From Tannerella sp. (GTDB lineage Bacteria > Bacteroidota > Bacteroidia > Bacteroidales > Tannerellaceae), in NCBI GenBank assembly GCA_031275525.1, contig JAISOP010000030.1, forward strand, positions 1 to 14,468: a DNA stretch of 14,468 nucleotides, given 5' to 3'. The notes below the pieces were generated by a model. It was not told the origin of the DNA. It saw only the letters and a program-made list of their open reading frames with translations, and searched no databases. The translations under genes and the position numbers were made by a program. Shown piece by piece: positions 1 through 7,700 of the stretch (position 1 is the stretch's first letter; every line of letters starts with the position of its first letter).

Positions 1-1
1 C

Positions 2-751
2 TTCAACGAAAAGTACTTCAACCGCGAAACCCGGCAGTATGCCAACAACACCGTCACCGCCAACCTCCTGCCCCTCTGCTACGGCATGGTTCCGGAAGCC
101 GACCGCGAAGGCGTCTTCCGAAACATAGTGGATAAGACGCTGAACGAGTTCGACGGCCATGTGAGCACCGGACTGATAGGCATCCAATGGCTGATGCGCG
201 GCCTGACCGAGAACGGACGGGCCGACCTCGCCCTCCGGATTGCCGCCAACCGCACCTACCCCAGTTGGGGATACATGGTCGAAAACGGCGCAACCACGAT
301 CTGGGAACTCTGGAACGGCAACACGGCCGACCCGGCCATGAATTCCCACAACCACGTCATGCTGTTGGGCGACCTGCTCGTCTGGTTCTACGAATACCTG
401 GGCGGCATCAAAAACAGTCCGCCGGGTACGGGCTTCAAGCGGATCGAGATGAAACCCTACCCGGTCGAAGGACTCGACTACGTCACGGCCTCCTACCACT
501 CGGTGCGCGGACGGATCAAAAGCGCGTGGAAAAAGCAGAACGGCCGTTTCCGTTGGGAGATCACCGTGCCCTGCAACTCGACGGCCATCGTTTACGTGCC
601 GGCAAAAGACAGGAATACCGTCACGGAGAGCGGCAAGAGCATCACTTCGGCCGAGGGCGTCAGGTTCCTGGAAACGAAAGGGAATTACGCCCTATATGAG
701 GTCGGCTCCGGAGACTACGTCATCGAATCCGAACTCCCCGACGGGAAATGA
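2..751 (+). CDS. GH78 alpha-L-rhamnosidase, C-terminal part (partial at window start)
   Basis: The reading frame is open from the window edge (codons begin at base 2) to TGA at 749-751, giving the last 249 residues. The sequence shows the end of an (alpha/alpha)6 barrel followed by a small C-terminal beta domain. The stretch TTIWELWNG (Glu codon at 305-307) matches the GH78 motif that carries the general-base glutamate. The following NSHNHVMLGD-like stretch (here HNHVMLLGDLL) is also typical of the family. The last ~80 residues, from about base 490, look like the Bac_rhamnosid_C beta domain. By family knowledge the enzyme releases terminal alpha-L-rhamnose from plant pectin (rhamnogalacturonan) or glycosides, usually in the periplasm or on the cell surface. 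The proton donor and any signal peptide lie outside the window. It converges with the minus-strand genes and appears functionally unrelated to them. Confidence 0.93.
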   Translation, partial: FNEKYFNRETRQYANNTVTANLLPLCYGMVPEADREGVFRNIVDKTLNEFDGHVSTGLIGIQWLMRGLTENGRADLALRIAANRTYPSWGYMVENGATTIWELWNGNTADPAMNSHNHVMLLGDLLVWFYEYLGGIKNSPPGTGFKRIEMKPYPVEGLDYVTASYHSVRGRIKSAWKKQNGRFRWEITVPCNSTAIVYVPAKDRNTVTESGKSITSAEGVRFLETKGNYALYEVGSGDYVIESELPDGK

Positions 752-754
752 GAA

Positions 755-899
755 TTAGTGGTTAGCGGTTAGTGGTTAGTGGTTAGTGGTTAGTCCACTA
801 ATAAATTATACAGCCCGCCGGAAATAACATTACGTTACTCCGGCAGGCTGTATTGCATTATTAGGGGATTAACCACTAACCACTAACCACTAACCACTA
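755..899. repeat. Large inverted repeat of TTAGTGG heptamers around an inner hairpin
   Basis: Four bases after the rhamnosidase stop, the heptamer TTAGTGG is tandemly repeated: five units at 755-789, the second being TTAGCGG, then a broken unit TTAGTCC at 790-796. The complementary heptamer CCACTAA is repeated four times at 873-899. The arms 756-785 and 870-899 can pair over 30 bases with one mismatch. Inside lies a second stem, 809-821 with 840-852 (12 of 13 paired), with an 18-base loop. The whole block could form a ~145-nt hairpin in RNA or a cruciform in DNA. It may stabilise or terminate the rhamnosidase mRNA, but no T-run follows the stem, so simple rho-independent termination is not clear. 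Confidence 0.85.
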
Positions 900-914
900 T
901 TTTCCCTCTGCATT

Positions 915-939
915 GGAGGGCGTATGCGATACCCCCTCC
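915..939. other. Small hairpin, function unknown
   Basis: GGAGGG (915-920) pairs with CCCTCC (934-939). After a C/C mismatch, GTAT (922-925) pairs with ATAC (929-932) around a GCG loop. It lies in the convergent intergenic region between the rhamnosidase and the minus-strand adhesin gene. There is no U-tract on either side, so it is recorded only as structure. Confidence 0.5.
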
Positions 940-975
940 ACGAGCACGACCCAACATAGAACCCGGTCGGCGAAC

Positions 976-1019
976 AAAAAAAAACCGCCACGCCCACCGT
1001 TTCGGTGCGCGTGGCGGTT
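976..1019 (-). terminator. Rho-independent terminator of the minus-strand adhesin gene(s)
   Basis: On the minus strand, a stem of 16 paired bases with one mismatch (1019-1003 pairing with 999-983) and a three-base loop is followed directly by a run of T (the A-run at 976-984 on the plus strand). It lies ~60 bases beyond the stop of the 1179-residue protein gene, so it most likely ends that transcript. The plus-strand side has no T-run after the stem, so it should act in one direction only. Confidence 0.88.
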
Positions 1020-1029
1020 GTCGGCCATT

Positions 1030-1061
1030 GGGACAGAAGCGGCGAAAGCCGCTTTTGTCCC
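1030..1061. other. Stable GAAA-tetraloop hairpin between stop codon and terminator
   Basis: A 14-bp stem (1030-1043 with 1048-1061, one G-T wobble on the plus strand) is capped by GAAA on the plus strand. On the minus strand it sits just after the stop of the 1179-residue protein gene and before the main terminator. It may protect the mRNA 3' end or work in tandem with the terminator. On the plus strand a run of T begins 11 bases after the stem (1072-1081), which is too far for a standard terminator. Confidence 0.55.
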
Positions 1062-1079
1062 CCTCAGCCTGTTTTTTTT

Positions 1080-4000
1080 TTACAGCACGGCCACTTTGTA
1101 TATCTTCCCGTTCAGGTGCACGATATATATACCTTTGGGCAGCGGTATTGCGCTATTGCCGACAACCGTTTGCCGGGCATGTATAACGCCGGCCACACTG
1201 TAGAGCGACAACAATCCCGGCTGCGGCGTTTCGACATACAACCTGCCGTCGGCAGCCCAGATTCGGACTCCGTCCTCCACGGTCTCGTTACCGGAGGGGC
1301 GGGCCATAAGCGAGACACTAATCTCGATTGCGGAATGAATCTGGCGGACGGAGAACCGGAAACGCGTTTCGGGCATGTCCGGATCGGGAACGCCGGTCAC
1401 CGTTTCGATCTCGCCGTCGAGGACCCGGTTGGTCGTGACGACCGGAAGCTTATCCGGCGGGACGGTCAGCGTGAACGTAAAGTTATAGTTATTGTTAACG
1501 CCTGTCCGGTGCTCGCCCGGAAGCAGGTCGGACGTTACGTCGTCGGGCAGCGGCAGAAGCGTTACCGAACGCGGAATATTCGGATTGGGCGGCGCGCTTG
1601 CCGTACGGAACGCATAACTGCGGCCGTAGGTAAGAAGGCCGTCTTTGCTCTCAAAACCCACGACCGCGAACGTATAATTCGTATCATAGTCATAGATCGG
1701 AGACGGGAAGGTAAACGTCTTCGCGTCCGTACTCCAGTAGCCTTTTGTCTGCGATCGACCGTTGAGCGTGACCGTTCCAACAGTCGTATCCATCTCGAAC
1801 GGGAAGTGGATGACGATATCGGAGAAGATATTCACCAGTTCCGGTTCCAGTATCTCATACTCGGTTTCGATGGCGGGCGCCTCATAGATCTGTACCGTAT
1901 GCGACAACGTTTCCGTAACGACAGGGATCATGGAGGTATGAGTAGCCTGAATCGTAAAGGTAAACCTTCCTGCCTTTGTCGGCTCACCGACTAATTTTCC
2001 TGTTCCGCTCGGCGTGATTCCGTCGGCGCTTGCGTCTAACGACAGTCCGTCGGGAAGCGCGCCGACGGTTACGCCGAACGCGACATTGAGCAGCGTAGCG
2101 TCCACCACCTGCGCGTTGTAAACGGCGCCGACAAAGCCATTCGGAAGGTTCAGGGGCGTTGCCACTATGTAACTGGGTTTACTCCCGGGCGCTTGAGTAG
2201 CCAGGAGCGCGGTCAATGAGGCGTTTAAGTTGTCTATCGCATCAAGAACGTCTCCATGTGTCGTGTATGATGCCGAGGATGCAGCTGTGATAGCCGTCAG
2301 CAAAGCGGCCTTGGCTCCCGCCGGAACCCACATGGCGCTTGACAGCACGTCCAACCCGCTATTCGCACTGGCGGCAATAGCGTTCACAATCGCAGTAAGC
2401 TTGGCGCACGTGTCTGTCATCATCGTCATGTCAGGCGCGGCGTCGTAAGGCGGATTGAGTATCGGGGTGAATGCGGTGGTTGCCGCCTGGAGCACGGATT
2501 CGAGCGGAACGATTGCGTTCGCGTGCAACTGCGGAGGCGTGATGGTGGAAGCGTTTTTCGCATTGGTCAGCGCAGTGGTTAGATTCGTAGCAACGGCAGA
2601 AGTTACCCACTTTGTACCATATACCACATCGGTGCCGTTCACTGAACTTGTCGCCACGCTGCCGTCATCCAGGGCAGCCTTTAAAAGTTCGGCGGCTGCA
2701 ATCTCATCGTCCAGTTCTGCCGGATTAGCGCCCCGCCCATTTTGGGGATTCGCGGCGGTAACGGCGGTCGACAGGGAGGTATAGGTATTGGTGATATACG
2801 TTTTCGTAAACAAACCAGGCGTGGCCACAATATTGCGCGCATTGGCAAGATAGGTCTGCAGGGGCGTATAATTGTTTACTGCCAACCAATACGTACCATA
2901 CGGTACATCTGCACCTAAACTCGCGCTGGATACCACATCTTCCGTACCGTCGCTATTGGAATCCAACTTACCTTCGGCCGACGTAATCAGCGCAGGCAGG
3001 CCGGTGAAACTCCCATCCAACGGATCATATGCGTCGCCCGCCTTGAGTTGGGTGGAGAAAAGAGAATAAGCGGCGCCCAGGACGCTGTAAGCAGCATCGA
3101 CCGCATTCTGGTTCTGGCTCCAGTTGCCATGGATCGCCAGATCGTTGTTGGTAACATGATTCTTGGCGACATTGATCGCGTCTTGCAGGGCCGTCCGGTC
3201 GGCGGGAAGCGCCCAATGGTCCGAAGAGGGATATTCGTGTCCGTCAAGGCTTGCCGGCGTGTCGTCCAGATCCGCTTGCGCCGCGCTTATCAGATCGCTC
3301 AACAGGGTATAGTCCGGCTTGCAACCGTTGTGCGCGTTGGCACGCAGGGTGGTCGTAGCGGATCTTAACGCGGCTGCTGCACCGTCGATAATCCCTTGGT
3401 TGGTAGCCTTTATAGTCGCGTCAGCGGCTGCGTCTCCGTACGTTCCTATCAACGTTGACCCCTGGGTCAGGACCAAAGTATTTAAAGCATTCCAGTAGCT
3501 CGGATCGGCCCATAATTTGTCGGAGGGAACGTTGTTGCCCGCATCGTCGCTCGTAATGGACGCGAGGGCTTCCTGAGCATCGGTAATGGCAGCGTTCAGT
3601 TCAAGGTAGTTATACAGCAAGGGGCCTCCTCCACCTGTGCCAACACCAGAGTTAAATGTGTTCACGGCAGCATCCAAAAGGTCCTTCCGGGTAGTCACAT
3701 TACCCTGGTTTGTTGTCAGAATAGGGACCGTCGCGCCCTCGTTGTTATCGACAAAGGTTTGGGCGGCTGTTACCACACTATTCAGCTCGTCCCACGCAGA
3801 CGGAGTTGTCCAGTTGACCGTAGAGGACACATCGGAGCCATTGGTGCTTTTCGCCGTTGTCAGCAACAGATTCTTTGCGGTTGCTATCGCCGCTGTCAGC
3901 GGAGAGTAATCCGGCATATAGCCGGACGTAAGGAGGGCATTGAAAGACAACAATTGACTGTTAAGCGTCACAGCCGTCGCGTTAATGATTCCCTGATTGG

Positions 4001-4619
4001 TCAGAGCAACCGCCTTGGATTGACCGTGTTCGCCATATTTATATATCGTATCCCTGGCCGCCGCAATTTTCGCTTTAAATGCGTCAAGATCGGACTGGGA
4101 GGTCCATTTTTTTGTGCCGGGGACATTCATGCCGTCGGCGCTGACGGCAAAGTTTGCAGGAGAGATCGCCGCTTCGGCAGCAGCGATCGCAGCTGTCAGA
4201 GCGGTGTAGTCGTATTTCAACCCCGATGCATTGAGCGAATTCGTGAATTGGATTTGCGCATCACCCAGGGCGATAATCTGGGCGTCATAATTAGGCTGGG
4301 ACGGCCCATCGTAAACAGCCTGGGCCGTCGTAATCACACTTTGCAGATTATCGGCCGCCGATATTGAAGCCCATTTCGTTCCGATCGGAATATCCCACCC
4401 ATTCAGGCTATGCGCATACGCATTTAAAGTGTCTATTGCGTTGGATATTTGTTGTCCCAATTGGGTTTTGTCACTCGCCGCGTTTGCGGAGAACGTCGTC
4501 AGACAGAGTATGAACAGCAGGGCCGTCCACAGCGATGAACGGCGTCGGCGTTGCGGAGAGGACGCTTTCGGAGCCGACGCAATGCCGGCCAATTGTGTTC
4601 CTGTAATTTTGACTATCAT
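1080..4619 (-). CDS. Secreted FIVAR-like repeat / Ig-like surface protein with T9SS type A-like tail
   Basis: This gene encodes 1179 residues. The N-terminus has an unusually long basic n-region (RRRR at about 24-27), then a hydrophobic core (LWTALLFILCLTTF) and a likely signal peptidase I site after SANA, near residue 47. Residues ~55-810 hold about eight degenerate repeats of ~80-105 residues. Each has an 'L..AI..A' helix, a 'dG.dvp....kW' stretch and another helix, resembling FIVAR repeats of cell-surface proteins. Residues ~817-905 look like a He_PIG-type Ig fold (LPDGLSLDASADG), and ~905-1010 like a Big_5 Ig domain. The last ~165 residues end in a T9SS type A-like tail (LLSLYSVAG...GIYIVHLNGKIYKVAVL). 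I infer an exported adhesin or surface-structure protein with no visible catalytic motif. It lies 138 bp after the larger paralogue-tailed gene, on the same strand, and ends before a strong terminator. The ATG at 4617-4619 follows an A-rich leader and is the only sensible start. Confidence 0.85.
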   Translation of the reverse strand: MIVKITGTQLAGIASAPKASSPQRRRRSSLWTALLFILCLTTFSANAASDKTQLGQQISNAIDTLNAYAHSLNGWDIPIGTKWASISAADNLQSVITTAQAVYDGPSQPNYDAQIIALGDAQIQFTNSLNASGLKYDYTALTAAIAAAEAAISPANFAVSADGMNVPGTKKWTSQSDLDAFKAKIAAARDTIYKYGEHGQSKAVALTNQGIINATAVTLNSQLLSFNALLTSGYMPDYSPLTAAIATAKNLLLTTAKSTNGSDVSSTVNWTTPSAWDELNSVVTAAQTFVDNNEGATVPILTTNQGNVTTRKDLLDAAVNTFNSGVGTGGGGPLLYNYLELNAAITDAQEALASITSDDAGNNVPSDKLWADPSYWNALNTLVLTQGSTLIGTYGDAAADATIKATNQGIIDGAAAALRSATTTLRANAHNGCKPDYTLLSDLISAAQADLDDTPASLDGHEYPSSDHWALPADRTALQDAINVAKNHVTNNDLAIHGNWSQNQNAVDAAYSVLGAAYSLFSTQLKAGDAYDPLDGSFTGLPALITSAEGKLDSNSDGTEDVVSSASLGADVPYGTYWLAVNNYTPLQTYLANARNIVATPGLFTKTYITNTYTSLSTAVTAANPQNGRGANPAELDDEIAAAELLKAALDDGSVATSSVNGTDVVYGTKWVTSAVATNLTTALTNAKNASTITPPQLHANAIVPLESVLQAATTAFTPILNPPYDAAPDMTMMTDTCAKLTAIVNAIAASANSGLDVLSSAMWVPAGAKAALLTAITAASSASYTTHGDVLDAIDNLNASLTALLATQAPGSKPSYIVATPLNLPNGFVGAVYNAQVVDATLLNVAFGVTVGALPDGLSLDASADGITPSGTGKLVGEPTKAGRFTFTIQATHTSMIPVVTETLSHTVQIYEAPAIETEYEILEPELVNIFSDIVIHFPFEMDTTVGTVTLNGRSQTKGYWSTDAKTFTFPSPIYDYDTNYTFAVVGFESKDGLLTYGRSYAFRTASAPPNPNIPRSVTLLPLPDDVTSDLLPGEHRTGVNNNYNFTFTLTVPPDKLPVVTTNRVLDGEIETVTGVPDPDMPETRFRFSVRQIHSAIEISVSLMARPSGNETVEDGVRIWAADGRLYVETPQPGLLSLYSVAGVIHARQTVVGNSAIPLPKGIYIVHLNGKIYKVAVL

Positions 4620-4659
4620 ATCATTCTATTTTTTTGTTTCATAAATTGGTTTCAATAAA

Positions 4660-4733
4660 GGGTGCGCCAAAAGCCTGTTTCCCGTCTTTGCGGCCCTCGC
4701 CGGCGACGACGATGGCAGGCTTTTGACACACCC
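4660..4733. repeat. 74-bp inverted-repeat element between the two adhesin genes
   Basis: The arms 4660-4677 and 4716-4733 are complementary over 18 bases, with two C/T differences that become G-U pairs when read on the minus strand. The loop is ~38 bases and GC-rich. The element lies 24 bases past the stop of the giant gene and 40 bases before the start of the next gene. The right-arm sequence GGCTTTTGACACACCCCCT (4718-4736) recurs exactly at 11673-11691. It could be a partial transcription terminator or processing site between the two genes, or a small MITE-like remnant with IS-type ends. No target-site duplication is evident. Confidence 0.7.
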
Positions 4734-4757
4734 CCTGATCTTTCATTGGCTACCGGA

Positions 4758-7700
4758 TCAATAGATCACTACCTTATACGTTTCACCGTGCAGACGGACG
4801 ACATACACCCCGCGCGGCAGCGTAAACCGGGCGTTGCCCGAGAGCGTCTCCTGCAGGCACAGGCCACCCGTCAGCGTATAGACCGACAACAGGCCGCCGC
4901 GCGACGTTTCGACGTACAGCTGATCGTTGTTCGACCACACCTTCGTCTCCTCCCCTGCCACTTCATTGCCGCTCTCCTGGCGTTCTTCGAGCGTGACGCG
5001 GATATCCACCTGCTGACGGATTTGCCGCAGGACAAACTCGTAGGAGTCGGTATCGTCGATGCGTTTGCCTTTCATCGTTTCGAAAGCGCCGTCATCCACC
5101 AGGCGGTTGGTCTCAATGACCGGACTCTGGTCGGACGGTACGGTCAGCGTGAAGGAGAAGTCTCCACCGGACAATACGAAGTATTCGTACTCCGGAGCCT
5201 TGTCGGACGTCACGCCGCCGGGCAACGACAGGATCGTCACCTTGCGGTTGAGCCGTGGCATCGGCGCGTCTCCCGTAGCGAATATGAACGCCTGATGATA
5301 CTGGATGATCGCGCCCTGTGCGTCTTTCAGGCCGCTGATCACAACGGTATAGGTCGTTTTGTAGTCGTACCCGTCGCGCGGAGGCGAAATGACAAATTCG
5401 GTATCCGACAGCCAGTATCCGCTGGCCGCGCGACCGTTCACCGTCACCGTGCCGCAAACATTCCGGTTCATCGGAATCGGGTAAGTAACGATCATCTCCT
5501 CATCGCGATAGACATACGTTTTTTCGTCGGTAGAAGCCACCGGAGCCGGATAGACCGTCATCGGCACGTCCACCGCCTGGGTCACGCCGCCGCCATTGGT
5601 CACGCGAACCGTCACTTCGTCGTCAAATACTTCCAGCGGCGTACCTGTGACGGTCAGGAGTTCGTTGTTAGCGCCCGACACGGTTGCGGTCATGCCGGCG
5701 GGCAGGCCGGATACCGACCAGCTATACGTCGGGCAGCCTGTCGCCTGGATCGTCCATTGGTAGGTAGCCTCCGCAAAGTCGGGCGGCAACACGTCTATCC
5801 CCATGCCCACCGTTGTCGGCTGATACACCGCGCGGAGCGTGATCTGCGCCACGCTGGAAGGCAAGTAATTATTATCGCCCGCTTTTATCACCTGAATGTT
5901 TGTAGAGACAGGAGGTGTCAATGACGGCTGGAGGGTGATCACGCCGCCGCTCGGCGTAACGGTGGCCACGGCAGTAGCCGTACTGTTCCACGACAGTGCG
6001 CCTGTTCCGCTGCCGCCTGTTACGGGCAGAGTGAACGGCGTGGTCTGCGTAGTCCACAGCGTGGTGTCGCGACCGTGGTTGAGGACGATCGTTTGCGGAA
6101 TCTTGTTAATCGTAAAGGTTGCCGTTCCCGTTGCCGCATTATAGTTGGCGGTCGGGGCGGAAGTCACGCTCAACGTATAGTTTCCGGCTTGCGTCGGGGG
6201 CGTGGAAGTAGGTCCATACGGCGTTCCGTCAAAGAAAGTGCCGCTATAGGAATACGTCAGTGCGCCGCCGCTCAGGTTGGTGATCATCGGGGTAACCGGT
6301 TCGAGGTAATCCACGCTGGCTACGCTGACCGTCACATTCCCCGCAGCCCGGGCGATCTTGACCAGCAACGTCGTATCAACGGCGTTATACGATCCGTCGC
6401 CCGCTTTGGTCGCCTTGACATAGAAGATACCGGCTCCCGTGATTTGCGCTACGCGCGTCATCGGATTGAACGTGACGCACGACGTACCGCCGTTCGGCGT
6501 CTCGCCGGTTAATTCGTAGGTGATGCTACCGGAACCCAGTCCGCCGGCCGCCAGTATCTTAAAGTTCGGGCCTCCGTAAACGATTCCGCTGGCAAGCGTC
6601 TGGCCGGTATACGAATCCAGCGGATCTTCGTCGGCAACCGCAAGGCCGGGGTTGTTGTCGTAAACAAAGTGGATGGACTGCGCGCCTAACCCCACGGTAT
6701 AGCCGAGGAGTGTCCCGCTGTTGGTCGCATAGTTACTTTGTGCAGTGGGCACAAACTCAGCCATGATATCGTGGCTGCCTCCGGCAGCGGGCGTCCATGT
6801 CCAGGTCGCCGTTGCAGTACCGCCGGATTCGGCGCCGATTGCAACGCCTGTTACGACGGGAACACCGTCAAGATAGAACGTAAGCGTGCCTGCCGGCTGG
6901 TCGACCAGATTACCGACGGTAGCCGTGAAGGTGGCCGACCCGCCTGTCACGACAGGCGAGCCCGGAGGCGTAACAGAAACCGTCACCTCGCGGGGCGTGA
7001 TATAGAAATCGACCGCGTCGGTCTTCTCTACATAGTCCGGACTGGTTGTTCGGGCCGTGGCCTTGTATTTGCCGACATTAACGGGACTTGCCGCATTCGG
7101 GCCGTAAGGAATAGGAATAGTCTCATCATACGCGTTGCCGCTATAGGAAATCGCATACAGGGAGGGATCGCCGCCCGGAGGAGTGGGATACGTCACCGTC
7201 ACAGCCGGAGTCGGGATTCCCGTTCCGTCGTAGATTTTGCTATCGGCGCCGGCGCCGAGGGTCAGGGCGATCTCAATCCCTGCGTCCGTATTGGGTTCCA
7301 CCGTATAGTCGATGTCATCGCTACCCGGTTCGTGTATAGCGTCGCCATAGAATTGCGCCTCGAAGTTCATATACGAACTCACCGGCGGATCGGCTGCACG
7401 ATTGGGCTTCGCATTAAACATCGCATAAGCCGTATAGATATTCGGAGCAGTTCCATTATCCGTACTGAGAATGATATCCGCGAAGCCGAGCGATACGCCG
7501 TCCATGAAAAACTCAATCGTTCCCGACTGGTAGGGATTTTGACTGTTTGGCAGCGTAGCCGTCAGGTTAACGTCTGCTCCGCCGTAAACGACTGAGAGCG
7601 CAGGATCGGCCGTCAGCGTCACCGGTGTCGGAAACTTGCTAACGCTGTACGGTCCAAATCCGCCGTAGCCGATATTACCGACATTGTCTTCCGCTTTCCA

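Noticed and set aside
1030..1081. Plus-strand terminator formed by the GAAA hairpin and the T-run at 1072-1081
   Set aside because: The T-run begins 11 bases after the stem and lies over 270 bases past the rhamnosidase stop. The minus-strand terminator at 976-1019 fits far better.
4662..5924. 420-residue plus-strand frame opposite the 3' end of the giant gene (and similar frames at 1005-1994, 6738-7595)
   Set aside because: The compositions are arginine- and histidine-rich as expected of shadow frames, and the minus-strand proteins have clear domains.
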